Shown in pieces: positions 55,526 through 63,922 of a stretch of DNA of 64,000 bases. Under the pieces are notes generated by a model. That model was not told the DNA's origin. It saw nothing but the letters and a program-made list of their open reading frames with translations, and ran no database searches. The position numbers were made by a program, and so were the translations under genes. Source of the stretch: Virgibacillus halotolerans (lineage in GTDB: Bacteria; Bacillota; Bacilli; Bacillales; Amphibacillaceae); contig NZ_JAFBEA010000005.1 in assembly GCF_016908515.1 (NCBI RefSeq), positions 1-64,000 of the forward strand. The letters run 5' to 3'. How positions within the stretch are numbered: position 1 is the stretch's first letter; each line of letters begins with the position of its first letter.

Positions 55526-55627
55526 ATGAATTTAGCTTTACTAATGGGAGTAATCGTTGTATTTATTGTATCTATGTTCACTTCCGCCTACGAGGCAAAA
55601 CCTGGCGTTCCTAAAAAAAACCAATAA
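55526..55627 (+). CDS. Small single-pass membrane peptide, unknown
   Basis: A 33-residue protein: one hydrophobic helix at residues 3-19 (LALLMGVIVVFIVSMF) and a short polar tail ending PGVPKKNQ. GAGGAGG lies 8 nt upstream of the ATG, a SigA promoter lies 57 nt upstream, and a strong terminator follows 4 nt after the stop, so it is an independent transcription unit. The family is not recognised. It lies between the divergent odhA and trmL genes. Confidence 0.7.
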   Translation: MNLALLMGVIVVFIVSMFTSAYEAKPGVPKKNQ

Positions 55628-55631
55628 TAGT

Positions 55632-55667
55632 AAGAAGGACAGTGTTTGCGCACTGTCCTTCTTTTTT
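55632..55667 (+). terminator. Intrinsic terminator after the 33-residue ORF
   Basis: AAGAAGGACAGTG/CACTGTCCTTCTT stem followed by T6. Confidence 0.92.
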
Positions 55668-55706
55668 CTGTATAAAGCAACAATCTATTACGCAAAGCAG
55701 ACTTTT

Positions 55707-56180
55707 TTAATCCAATGATGGGAAATTCTGCTGCCTCAATGCTTCATATATAATAATTGCTGCTGTATTTGATAAGTTGAGTGAGCGTACCTTGCCACTC
55801 ATATGAATTCGCAAACACTTATCCTCTTTGCCTACGAGTAATTCTTTAGGAAATCCATTTGTCTCTCTACCAAACACAAAAAACAAATCCTGGTCCACAT
55901 TACTGAAATCATAATCGGTATAATGTTTCGTTCCAAAGTTCTCTATATAATAGAAATCCCCTTCTGCATACGCATCATATAACTCCTGAATGGATTGATA
56001 TTCACGGATATCAACATTTTTCCAATAGTCCAATCCTGCCCGGCGCAGCATTTTATCTTCCGTCGAAAAGCCGAGCGGGTGGATGAGGTGTAGTGTTACA
56101 TTTGTCGCCAAACATGTTCTGGCAATGTTCCCTGTATTGGCAGGTATTTCTGGTTGGTATAATACAACATGTAAACTCAT
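55707..56180 (-). CDS. trmL: tRNA (cytidine/uridine-34-2'-O)-methyltransferase TrmL
   Basis: A 157-residue SPOUT methyltransferase that 2'-O-methylates the wobble base of tRNA-Leu. Knot motifs: NTGNIARTC near residue 15, FVFGRETNGFP near 98 and VRSLNLSNTAAI near 130. It is the last gene of the queG-ogt-yhbB-trmL series, matching B. subtilis cspR downstream of yhbA-yhbB. AAGGAGAA lies upstream of the ATG. Confidence 0.93.
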   Translation of the reverse strand: MSLHVVLYQPEIPANTGNIARTCLATNVTLHLIHPLGFSTEDKMLRRAGLDYWKNVDIREYQSIQELYDAYAEGDFYYIENFGTKHYTDYDFSNVDQDLFFVFGRETNGFPKELLVGKEDKCLRIHMSGKVRSLNLSNTAAIIIYEALRQQNFPSLD

Positions 56181-56256
56181 TGTGCATTCTCCTTACAATT
56201 GTTCTCCGCAGCGTTACTAAGTTAAGTACCACCAAGCTACGAAATATAGTATACCA

Positions 56257-57108
56257 CTACTCATCCCCAATCCGGAAAAATTTATATTGAATATTTGGTG
56301 TCCATGCTGATGAATCCTCATATGACCAATAACGATTTCGACTATTGTCTGTATGTGCATTAACAAGTGGCATCCCATCTGCATCTTTCGCAACAACGAT
56401 CGTATTGTGATCCCACCTGCCATCTCCCGCAAAATCATAGCAAATCACATCACCTGGTATCAATTTCTCTGGACTTTCTATCGCTTTTCCTTTAAGTCCT
56501 TGTGTGGAACCACTCAAATACCACCTTAATGAGTGGGCAACTGCCCAGCTAAAGCTCCAATTATCCTTTTGATACCACCAGCCCTGATCCCTAACTGGCA
56601 TTCCGCGCATTGGTGCCCCACCAGCATGTAGGCATTGTGAAATATAATTCGTGCAGTCCACTTCAAACACCCTGTAATCCGGATTATAACTGTTCCACCA
56701 ATGTTCAGCATATTTCACAGCTGCTTGTCGATCATAGGTAAATCGTTGTTCTATGTTTTCCCGCTGCATCAGATCTGGTGCAACGACATTTTTTGGTCTG
56801 TCCTGTGATTCATACTGCAACTTTTTATGATCACATATTTCACCATGCGCCACACGAAACTGGTAGGTGGAAACATGCTCTTCCAAGTGGAACTTTTCTC
56901 CTTGTTTCATTAAAAAGGCAACATGCAATAAATAATGATAATAGGTTTTGTTGTCATAACGAAGGCGCTTGAAGATTTGACCGTCCCCTTGAATCCGAAC
57001 AATTTCTGTATCGCGCTTTTTACACAATTCTTTTTTCCTTATCCACCAATTATCCCCATCCCGGTCGTTTTGAAAAAAAGCCAGCCAGTCTGCTTTCATT
57101 TTCTGCAA
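56257..57108 (-). CDS. Amidase-domain protein, YhbB-like
   Basis: A protein of about 283 residues. The C-terminal 155 residues form an Amidase_6 (CHAP/NlpC-like) fold: DCTNYISQCLHAGG with the catalytic Cys, WDHNTIVVAKD with a His, and AHTDNSRNRYW near the end. The N-terminal part (WLAFFQNDRDGDNWWIRKKEL) is of unknown role. B. subtilis YhbB sits in the same place between yhbA (queG) and cspR. A TTG at 57108 follows GGAGGGG at 6 nt and is preferred; ATGs at 57099 and 57123 are alternatives. No clear signal peptide from this start. Confidence 0.8.
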   Translation of the reverse strand: MQKMKADWLAFFQNDRDGDNWWIRKKELCKKRDTEIVRIQGDGQIFKRLRYDNKTYYHYLLHVAFLMKQGEKFHLEEHVSTYQFRVAHGEICDHKKLQYESQDRPKNVVAPDLMQRENIEQRFTYDRQAAVKYAEHWWNSYNPDYRVFEVDCTNYISQCLHAGGAPMRGMPVRDQGWWYQKDNWSFSWAVAHSLRWYLSGSTQGLKGKAIESPEKLIPGDVICYDFAGDGRWDHNTIVVAKDADGMPLVNAHTDNSRNRYWSYEDSSAWTPNIQYKFFRIGDE

Positions 57109-57163
57109 AAAAATCCCCTCCATAAATAAGTATATGAAGGGGAACTTGTGGAAAAACCTATTA

Positions 57164-57679
57164 TCATTCATTATTTTCATGTGCAAGCAAAAATTCTTTT
57201 TTATCTAATCCACCATTATAACCAACCATTTTTCCGTTTGAGCCGATCACACGGTGACAAGGAACAACGATGGAAAGCGGATTTCTATTTACAGCACCGC
57301 CGACTGCACGAACTGCTTTCGGATTTCCAATTGCCATAGCGATATCTTTATATGTTCTCGTCTCCCCGTATGGAATCCCCTCATGCAACGCCTGCCACAC
57401 TAGTTTCTGAAAGGGGGTTCCATACAATGTAATTTCAAAGGTGAATTCCCGCTTACCTGTTTGGAAGTATTGATGAAGCGATTCTTTCACATGTTTTACT
57501 TTATTAGGATCGTGAATGAAAGAGACTTCCTTAAAATATTGTGCGATCCACTTGTTCGTTTTATCCTGGAGGCGCGCAATTGTCCCATAATCGATCCGGA
57601 CCACCTTTTCCCCATCACTCATGATTAATAACCGCCCAATCGGTGAATCTGCTTCATCATAAAAAAGTTTATCTCCCAT
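57164..57679 (-). CDS. ogt: O6-methylguanine-DNA methyltransferase
   Basis: A 171-residue suicide repair protein that takes methyl groups from O6-methylguanine onto its own Cys (C141 in VVPCHRVIG). The conserved helix-turn-helix ahead of it (YGETRTYKDIAMAIGNPKAVR, shown here as YGETRTYKDIA and NPKAVRAVGGA) and the closing GYNGGLDKKEFLL are intact. The ATG at 57679 has AAAGGGGG at 8 nt; an ATG two codons upstream is too close to it. It lies 21 nt downstream of queG. Confidence 0.92.
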   Translation of the reverse strand: MGDKLFYDEADSPIGRLLIMSDGEKVVRIDYGTIARLQDKTNKWIAQYFKEVSFIHDPNKVKHVKESLHQYFQTGKREFTFEITLYGTPFQKLVWQALHEGIPYGETRTYKDIAMAIGNPKAVRAVGGAVNRNPLSIVVPCHRVIGSNGKMVGYNGGLDKKEFLLAHENNE

Positions 57680-57700
57680 CAGCATGTCCCCCTTTGAAAC

Positions 57701-58846
57701 CTAATTAGCCGATTGCTTTTCCTGAAAATCAAGTCCTTTTTTCATTTCAAAAATAACTTGTTCATCTGCTTCTTTTTCCAATGCTTGTTTAATTGCTGCA
57801 AATGCTTCCTCCGTACCTATTTTACCAATTGCCCAGGCAGCCGTTCCGCGAATTACCGGTCTTGGATCTTCTTCCATGACAGCAATCATTTCATCTAGTG
57901 CCGTTTTATCCTTGTAATGGCCAAGTGCGAGGAGTGCATTACGCTGCAGTGGCTTTTTCCCGCGCCATGAGCCGGATAAATGCCCAAATGTTTCTTTGAA
58001 TTGTCGATTGGAGAGCCGTAACATGGGTTTCAGCTTAGGCTTTACAACCTCCGGATCCGGTTCGAGCTCCGGATGGTTATGAAAATCGATCTGCTTATTT
58101 CTTGGACAAACAACCTGACATGTATCACAGCCATAGACACGGTTTCCAATCTTCGTACGAAATTCATCCGGCAAAAAGTCCTTTGTTTGTGTCAAAAATG
58201 CGATACAACGCTGGGCATTCAATTGTCCGCCCTGCACAAGCGCTCCTGTCGGACAAGCATCCAGGCATTTTGTACATTCACCACAACTATCCTCCAGCGG
58301 TTCATCAGGTATAAATGGGATATTCGTAATCATCTCCCCCAAATACACATAGGAACCAAATTCCGGTGTAATAATAGAGGTATTCTTACCACTGAAACCA
58401 ATCCCAGCGCGTTCAGCAACCGCCCGGTCAGACAATTCTCCTGTATCGACCATCAATTTATTTTCTGCATCCGGAAACTTATCCTTAATAAAAGCTTCCA
58501 GTTTCTTTAAACGTTCTTTTAAGACCACATGATAGTCTATTCCCCAGGAAGCACGGGCAAAAATCCCCCGCCTTGCTTCTTTTGTACTTCTTGGCGGATC
58601 CTCCATTCTTGACGGATAAGCAACAGCAATCGAAATGATCGATTGTGCTTCAGGCAGCAAACGCTGTGGTTGCGTCCGTTCCTCGATTGAACCTTTTTCA
58701 AAACCGGATTGATATTGCAGCTCCTGTTGGCGTTTAAGCCGTTCTTTTAATTCGCCAAATACATCTGCTGAGGCAAAGCCAATTTTATCTATACCAATTT
58801 CTTTACTATATGCAATAATGTCCTGCTTCAACTGTTCGATCTGCAT
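57701..58846 (-). CDS. queG: Epoxyqueuosine reductase QueG with HEAT-like C-terminus
   Basis: A 381-residue cobalamin/iron-sulfur enzyme that makes the last step of queuosine in tRNA. Two 4Fe-4S clusters are indicated by C188/C191/C194/C198 (CGECTKCLDACP) and C214/C240/C243/C247 (GCDTCQVVCP). The proposed proton donor Asp lies in MVDTGELSDRA. Residues 295-375 form HEAT-like helical repeats (RNALLALGHY, RGTAAWAIGKIG) as in B. subtilis QueG. AAGGTG precedes the ATG; a GTG two codons upstream is less likely. First gene of queG-ogt-yhbB-trmL. Confidence 0.93.
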   Translation of the reverse strand: MQIEQLKQDIIAYSKEIGIDKIGFASADVFGELKERLKRQQELQYQSGFEKGSIEERTQPQRLLPEAQSIISIAVAYPSRMEDPPRSTKEARRGIFARASWGIDYHVVLKERLKKLEAFIKDKFPDAENKLMVDTGELSDRAVAERAGIGFSGKNTSIITPEFGSYVYLGEMITNIPFIPDEPLEDSCGECTKCLDACPTGALVQGGQLNAQRCIAFLTQTKDFLPDEFRTKIGNRVYGCDTCQVVCPRNKQIDFHNHPELEPDPEVVKPKLKPMLRLSNRQFKETFGHLSGSWRGKKPLQRNALLALGHYKDKTALDEMIAVMEEDPRPVIRGTAAWAIGKIGTEEAFAAIKQALEKEADEQVIFEMKKGLDFQEKQSAN

Positions 58847-59067
58847 GAACACACCTTCTTTAGAATTCTGTTGTTATATATCAATTAATAATAAGCATTA
58901 CCTTTAAATTAAAACTTTGTTAGAAAACTTGGTTTTTCACCAATCCTTTAATGGCGAAAGCCTTAGTTGTACTTATACAGTAGGAATGTTTATACTTTAC
59001 TATTTGCCATAGAAAAACGCAATGCTTCGAATGCTAAGTTTCGAAACACTGCGTTAAGACATATGTA

Positions 59068-59141
59068 TGGAGCGGGTGATGGGAATCGAACCCACATCAT
59101 CAGCTTGGAAGGCTGAGGTTTTACCACTAAACTACACCCGC
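59068..59141 (-). tRNA. tRNA-Gly (anticodon UCC)
   Basis: A 74-nt cloverleaf on the minus strand: acceptor GCGGGTG/CACCCGC, D-arm with AGTGGTAAAAC, anticodon loop CTTCCAA reading UCC, T-arm GTGGGTTCGATTCCCAT, and an encoded CCA end. It stands alone, not in a tRNA array. Confidence 0.96.
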
Positions 59142-59452
59142 ATTTTCATTTGACGTTGTTTTTTTAACGTATTTTTAATTATAGCAAGTTCTTTCAATTA
59201 AATCAATAGATATTTTTACTTTTTTCGACATTTTTCTTTTTCGGACGAACTTACATGTCCTAACTGAAGTAGATTTTTATAAAATAAGATTGAATTTATA
59301 TACTGGAAAGTAACCCGATCATCCACAAATGAATAAGATATCAATAGGGATTGTTTTATAATTTATAAAAGTGTTAGAAAGCTAAAATAAAACAGGCAGT
59401 ACGTGCAATGATATATATGCTTTTTCCCCAAAAACATGTGGAGGTGATTAGG
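59142..59452. other. AT-rich gene-free stretch
   Basis: 311 bases upstream of the tRNA-Gly gene (minus strand) and of the small ORFs at 59453 (plus strand). It must hold promoters for both. I see no ORF with a ribosome binding site, hairpin or repeat. Confidence 0.5.
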
Positions 59453-59590
59453 ATGAGCGACGGTTTAGGGCACGACATTCTCTTAATTACGACAACACTT
59501 ATTTTTATAAGTTTTGTTCTGGGAGCGACCCGTGATGATGAGGTAATCGGTGAAGATAATGAGCTTGAAGTTCCACAAATCTTTCTGTAA
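59453..59590 (+). CDS. Small membrane peptide, unknown
   Basis: A 45-residue protein with one hydrophobic helix (about residues 9-24, ILLITTTLIFISFVLG) and an acidic tail (DDEVIGEDNELEVPQ). GGAGGTG lies 6 nt upstream of the ATG; the longer reading from 59408 lacks a ribosome binding site. The stop lies 14 nt before the next ORF, with which it probably forms an operon. No family recognised. Confidence 0.65.
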   Translation: MSDGLGHDILLITTTLIFISFVLGATRDDEVIGEDNELEVPQIFL

Positions 59591-59604
59591 CAGGAGTGGG
59601 TCCT

Positions 59605-59880
59605 ATGAGTCGCAACGATAAAAGTTATCAGGATCAATCAGGTGGCGAAACTTTTGATGAATTTTTCAAAAAATATAAACTTTCTCCTCAGCAGATTGCC
59701 GTAATTACCGCAATTTTATTTAACGTATTGGAAGTAAATGCCGTATTGATTGATAAAGATCAATTGGTCGAAGTCAGCCTGATTGGTTCGCTGAAGCGAA
59801 AAAGCAGATTAGACAAATTACTCGATGAGATAAGTGACATGCCTGTTAAGGACGTTTGGAACGCATTGAATGACAGATAG
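59605..59880 (+). CDS. Conserved small protein of unknown function
   Basis: A 91-residue, mostly helical protein: a polar N-terminus (MSRNDKSYQDQSGGETFDEF), a hydrophobic middle (PQQIAVITAILFNVLEVNAVLI, seen as QQIAVITAILFNVLE) and a basic/acidic C-terminal helix (SRLDKLLDEISDMPVKDVWN). The ATG at 59605 has GGAGTGG at 6 nt; a GTG three codons upstream overlaps it. It follows the 45-residue membrane peptide gene by 14 nt. Function unknown. Confidence 0.7.
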   Translation: MSRNDKSYQDQSGGETFDEFFKKYKLSPQQIAVITAILFNVLEVNAVLIDKDQLVEVSLIGSLKRKSRLDKLLDEISDMPVKDVWNALNDR

Positions 59881-60012
59881 CCCCCATTTACACGCAATAA
59901 CAAGTTATCACCTGATTACATTTTCATTAATCAATAGATAAATACGAATTAGATTATTTACATTACCATGAATTGCAGATAAACTGGGATTAGATTAAGG
60001 AGGAGAGTAAAT

Positions 60013-60882
60013 ATGTCTGTTTATCCAATCATCATGGCACAAAAAAGTTTTACGCATAAAGATAATTTAAATTATCCATTTGAAGAGCGTGGTTTACAGT
60101 TTGGTGATGGTGTCTATGAAGTCATTCGAATATATGATGGAGCCTATTATTTGCTTGAGGAACACGTCGATCGCCTATTCCGTTCCGCTGAAGCCGTTAA
60201 AATTAAACTTTTATTTACGAATGAAGAATTGAAAGCATTACTACTGGATTTATTGAAAAGAAATGAAATGAAAACCGATGGAAAGGTCTATTTACAAGCA
60301 ACCCGAGGATCGGCTCCACGTGATCATGTTTTCCCTGCAAACATTCCAGCAAATTTCTATGCCTATGTTCAGGATCAACCACGTCATTCTGAAAAATTAG
60401 AAAAGGGTGTAAGCACGATCACCCAACGTGATATTCGCTGGGAAAATTGTTATATTAAAAGCTTGAATCTTTTACCAAACGTACTAGCTAAACAAGCAGC
60501 AAAAGAACAAGGCTGTTATGAAGCAATTTTGCACAAAGACGGTGTGGTAACAGAATGCAGTTCATCCAATGTTTATCTGGTGAAGAACGGTAATATATAT
60601 ACCCACCCTGCTACAAAGGGAATTCTGCATGGTTGTGTTCGAATGCGGGTAGAAAAGTTTGCTCATGATCTAGATATCCCATTCATTGAAGAAGGCTTTG
60701 CTGTAGAGGATATCGAAATGGCAGATGAATTATTTTTATCCAGCAGTACATCCGAAGTATTACCTGTTATTAAAGTAGATAATCAGCAAATAGCGACTGG
60801 TAAACCAGGTGCAATTACAAGGAAATTACAAGAGGCATATGAAGCAGATGTGAAACAAAGACAAATACAATTTACGAAATAA
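60013..60882 (+). CDS. dat: D-amino-acid transaminase
   Basis: A 289-residue fold-type IV PLP enzyme that makes D-glutamate from D-alanine and 2-oxoglutarate for peptidoglycan. The PLP lysine is K149 (CYIKSLNLLPN); the phosphate/substrate blocks are TECSSSNVYLV (E181) and SSSTSEVLPV. The N-terminal LQFGDGVYEVIRIYDG is typical of D-amino-acid rather than branched-chain transaminases. AAGGAGGAG lies upstream of the ATG. Monocistronic. Confidence 0.93.
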   Translation: MSVYPIIMAQKSFTHKDNLNYPFEERGLQFGDGVYEVIRIYDGAYYLLEEHVDRLFRSAEAVKIKLLFTNEELKALLLDLLKRNEMKTDGKVYLQATRGSAPRDHVFPANIPANFYAYVQDQPRHSEKLEKGVSTITQRDIRWENCYIKSLNLLPNVLAKQAAKEQGCYEAILHKDGVVTECSSSNVYLVKNGNIYTHPATKGILHGCVRMRVEKFAHDLDIPFIEEGFAVEDIEMADELFLSSSTSEVLPVIKVDNQQIATGKPGAITRKLQEAYEADVKQRQIQFTK

Positions 60883-61017
60883 ATCGCTTTTCATTTTTTA
60901 AGCGATCGTTTTATATGAACATTCATTTAAAAATATCTCACAATTCACTTCGTTTGCTTTATTCACCGAACATTCATAGAATCATTTTAATTATCAAGAT
61001 AAGATGGGGAGATTAAA

Positions 61018-61221
61018 ATGAAAGCCAATGATCAATATATAACGATTGTTCGGGAAATCGAACATAAATTATATAGAAAGTTGACTGTTAAAGAATTGAA
61101 TTTTGTTAATTGGATGGTAAATAAAGATCAGTTTAACATGAAAGACTTTAAAGATGCATCCAATAAAGTTATCAATCTCGAACAGTGGTATCGAAAGAAA
61201 TATCATACGCCATTTTCATAA
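61018..61221 (+). CDS. Small basic protein of unknown function
   Basis: A 67-residue soluble protein, basic and helical (IEHKLYRKLTVKELNFVNW, FKDASNKVINLEQWYRKKYH). GGGGAG precedes the ATG at 7 nt. The stop codon is the first base block of a family D repeat. No family is recognised; length and composition suggest a nucleic-acid- or protein-binding adaptor, but this is only a guess. Confidence 0.6.
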   Translation: MKANDQYITIVREIEHKLYRKLTVKELNFVNWMVNKDQFNMKDFKDASNKVINLEQWYRKKYHTPFS

Positions 61222-61276
61222 AGTGAAACTTCATTTAGTAGGGGTTTTACTGCCCTTAAAACTACGATAAACGCTT
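61220..61276. repeat. Short gene-end repeat, family D (copy 3)
   Basis: AAAGTGAAACTTCATTTAGT, GGGGTTTTACTGCCC, AAACTACGATAAACG. It begins at the stop codon (TAA) of the upstream ORF and matches copies at 3357 and 49537. Confidence 0.7.
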
Positions 61277-61320
61277 TGAACGCTACTAATTAAGCCAACG
61301 ATTAACCATATAATCACTTA

Positions 61321-61362
61321 AAAAGAAAAGGCTGGTCAAATCCTTCACCAGCCTTTTCATGA
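61321..61362 (-). terminator. Terminator after sda
   Basis: AAAAGGCTGGT/ACCAGCCTTTT stem followed on the minus strand by CTTTTTAAG, 25 nt beyond the sda stop codon. Confidence 0.8.
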
Positions 61363-61385
61363 TCATGCTTTTATCAATAACAGGT

Positions 61386-61541
61386 TTACATATCAAACAT
61401 ATTTATCTGTTTTTGAACTTCAATCAATAGATTTCTTTTTTCTAATTCTGCTTCAAAAAGTGCAATGAAATCTTCACTGAACTTTAGCTTCAATGCTTCC
61501 TTGTATGAATCTGCCAAAATTTCATTCGATAAATTATCCAT
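61386..61541 (-). CDS. sda: Sporulation checkpoint protein Sda (histidine kinase inhibitor)
   Basis: A 51-residue helical-hairpin protein. NLSNEILADSYKEAL and EDFIALFEAELEKRNL correspond to the two helices of B. subtilis Sda (KLSDELLIESY... and RDFIELIENEIKRRSL). Sda binds the dimerisation domain of sporulation kinases such as KinA and blocks the phosphorelay when replication is disturbed. The Phe-Ile of the hairpin surface is conserved. GGGAGGTG lies 7 nt upstream of the ATG. Too short to be seen by length-filtered ORF calling. The C-terminus (VQKQINMFDM) is longer than in B. subtilis. Confidence 0.85.
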   Translation of the reverse strand: MDNLSNEILADSYKEALKLKFSEDFIALFEAELEKRNLLIEVQKQINMFDM

Positions 61542-61822
61542 TTATATTCACCTCCCTTGTAATGTTTTGTCTAATTTCACCTCCTTCCGAATACAAAAAA
61601 TCATATCTACTGATATACTTTGTAGCAACTATATTGCTATATGAATAATGTACCTGCGCACTTATTAGCAGTTCTTAAATCCAATCATCGGAATCAAGCA
61701 TCCTTATTTTCAAGCAACCAAGTGAACTGCAAATAGTTTACCAATCTAATTGATTCGCAACCCGAAATAGTTTAGAATGAAACAAAGTTTAGAAAATTGA
61801 ACTAACATAAGGAGGCTTTATC
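61542..61822. other. Divergent intergenic region between sda and the S9 peptidase
   Basis: 281 bases. No ORF is supported. TTATCCATT at 61534-61542 overlaps the sda start and resembles a DnaA box at 7 of 9 positions, but a single imperfect match is not enough to call one. Confidence 0.4.
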
Positions 61823-63826
61823 ATGAACGATTCAAAACGCGCAATAACGGCGGAGGATCTCACTAAAATTGATGTTTTTAGTGATCCGCAATTTACACCT
61901 GATGGAAAGGCATTTACGTATGTTTCCACATCGATTAATGATAAAAACGAGTATGTATCGCATTTATTTTTTCAAAATTTAAACGATGATACAGCAAGAC
62001 AGTGGACCTTTGGTGAAGATAAAAATGATAACGTGCGCTTTTCACCGGACAGAAAACAGGTTGTCTTTCAGTCTTTCCGAAGCGGATTACCGCAACTATG
62101 GTTACTCAACACAGATGGCGGTGAGGCTAAACAGCTTACCGCTTTTAAAAACGGTGCAAGGAATCCTAACTGGTCAAAAGATGGGAAGTTCATCATATTC
62201 AGTGCCTCCCTTGAAGCTGATGATGATGTAAAAAATCAAACAGAACAAACCAAAGAAGAACGGCAGAAGGAAGCGGAGGAAAAGAAGAAACAGCCCCTGA
62301 TTGTTAATCGATTAAACTATAAATCGGATTCCAGCGGATTTCATGACAGCAAGCGTACACAACTAATATTATTTGATGTCGAAAATGCACAGTTCACACA
62401 ATTAACTACAGCCGACGCCGATCATGGCTATCAGGATATTTCGGTTGATGGGAATATTGTACTTTTCGCCGCGAATCTAAATGATGACGCAGACTATGAG
62501 CACACCAATGATCTATATACACTTAATAGGACAACAAAAGAAATAAAGAAATTCACCAATGGAAAAGGTGTTTATTTTAGTGCATCCATTTCTCCAAGCG
62601 GAGAGAAAATTGCTTGCTTCGGTCACGAATATGCATACAGTAATGCAAGTCTAAACGAATTATACGTATTCGATGTTGCTTCAGGCGAACGAATCACACT
62701 CAGTGAAACGTGGGATATCGAACTTGGCGACGCAATGATTGGTGATACACGGTTAGGGCAATCGACCACAGGCCCTGTTTGGTCAAATGATTCGGATCGA
62801 TTGTTTTTTATTGCGACAGATTTCGGTGCCACTGGTTTATATCAAGTAGGCCTTTCTGGTGAGCTGGACGTCCAGTATAAAGACGATAATCATGTGTTTG
62901 GTTTTTCTTATCATGCAGCATCAGAATCCTTTGTTCTTGGCATCAGCACACCGACAAATCCATGTAACTTTTATTTATTGAAAAAGAATACGGCATTGAC
63001 TCGTCTAACCAATGCGAATGCAACATTACTCGCGGAAGTTTCCATTGCTGAGCCAGAAACATTGACCGTTACCGCTGACGATGGCTGGGAAATACAAGGC
63101 TGGCTGCTAAAACCCTACGGATTTGAAGAAGGTAAGAAATATCCATTTGTCCTGGAGGTGCATGGCGGTCCACATGCGATGTATGGACAAACCTTTTTCC
63201 ATGAATTGCAATTAATAGCCGCAAAAGGTTATGTTGTTTTATATACCAACCCACGCGGGAGTCATGGCTATGGTCAAAAATTTGTTGATGCCGTACGTAC
63301 CGATTATGGTGGAAAAGATTATACCGATTTAATGACGGCCGTCGATTACGCACTGGAAAACTATCATTTCATCGATCCGGATCGGCTTGGGATTACCGGT
63401 GGAAGCTATGGCGGTTTTATGACGAATTGGGTCGTCGGACATACAAACCGTTTCAAAGCCGCAGTGACACAACGTAGTATTAGTAACTGGCTGAGCTTTT
63501 ATGGTGTTAGTGATATCGGTTATTTCTTTACCGAATGGGAACTTGGAAAAAGTTTACTGCAAGATCCTGCCAAACTATGGGAATTCTCCCCATTAAAGTA
63601 TGCCAAAAACATTGAAACCCCACTGCTTATTTTGCATGGTGAATTAGATTTCCGTTGTCCAATTGAGCAAGGTGAACAATTTTATGTCGCATTGAAAGAA
63701 ATGCGCAAAGACGTTGAATTTGTCCGTTTCCCTGAATCTAGCCACGAATTGAGTCGGAGCGGGAAACCAGAAATGCGGATCGAGCGCTTAAACCATATTT
63801 GCCGCTGGTTTGAAAAGTATCTATAA
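61823..63826 (+). CDS. S9-family acylaminoacyl/oligopeptidase
   Basis: A 667-residue serine peptidase. An N-terminal beta-propeller (about 20-400, with WSKDGKFIIFSA-type TolB repeats) caps an alpha/beta-hydrolase domain. Triad: S528 (GGSYGGF), D609 (GELDFRCP) and H641 (SSHELSRSG). It probably cleaves short or N-acylated peptides in the cytoplasm (B. subtilis YuxL-like). A Glu/Lys-rich insertion occurs near residues 135-155. AAGGAGG lies upstream of the ATG. Monocistronic with a terminator. Confidence 0.92.
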   Translation: MNDSKRAITAEDLTKIDVFSDPQFTPDGKAFTYVSTSINDKNEYVSHLFFQNLNDDTARQWTFGEDKNDNVRFSPDRKQVVFQSFRSGLPQLWLLNTDGGEAKQLTAFKNGARNPNWSKDGKFIIFSASLEADDDVKNQTEQTKEERQKEAEEKKKQPLIVNRLNYKSDSSGFHDSKRTQLILFDVENAQFTQLTTADADHGYQDISVDGNIVLFAANLNDDADYEHTNDLYTLNRTTKEIKKFTNGKGVYFSASISPSGEKIACFGHEYAYSNASLNELYVFDVASGERITLSETWDIELGDAMIGDTRLGQSTTGPVWSNDSDRLFFIATDFGATGLYQVGLSGELDVQYKDDNHVFGFSYHAASESFVLGISTPTNPCNFYLLKKNTALTRLTNANATLLAEVSIAEPETLTVTADDGWEIQGWLLKPYGFEEGKKYPFVLEVHGGPHAMYGQTFFHELQLIAAKGYVVLYTNPRGSHGYGQKFVDAVRTDYGGKDYTDLMTAVDYALENYHFIDPDRLGITGGSYGGFMTNWVVGHTNRFKAAVTQRSISNWLSFYGVSDIGYFFTEWELGKSLLQDPAKLWEFSPLKYAKNIETPLLILHGELDFRCPIEQGEQFYVALKEMRKDVEFVRFPESSHELSRSGKPEMRIERLNHICRWFEKYL

Positions 63827-63880
63827 AGTGAAATCGCATTTTTGGAGGTAAGATTTCCACTGACCATTAGCCTGCAATAA
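63825..63880. repeat. Short gene-end repeat, family D (copy 4, degenerate)
   Basis: It begins ATAAAGTGAAA at the stop codon of the S9 peptidase gene, as in copy 3, and ends GCAATAAATG. The middle is diverged, so assignment rests on position and the ends. Confidence 0.4.
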
Positions 63881-63888
63881 ATGTATAG

Positions 63889-63922
63889 AAAAAGCTGACG
63901 CTTGGCCGCGTCAGCTTTTATT
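63889..63922 (+). terminator. Intrinsic terminator after the S9 peptidase gene
   Basis: AAAAGCTGACGC/GCGTCAGCTTTT stem with TATT following. Confidence 0.88.

Noticed and set aside
61534-61542. DnaA box at the sda start
   Set aside because: TTATCCATT matches only 7 of 9 positions and is single.
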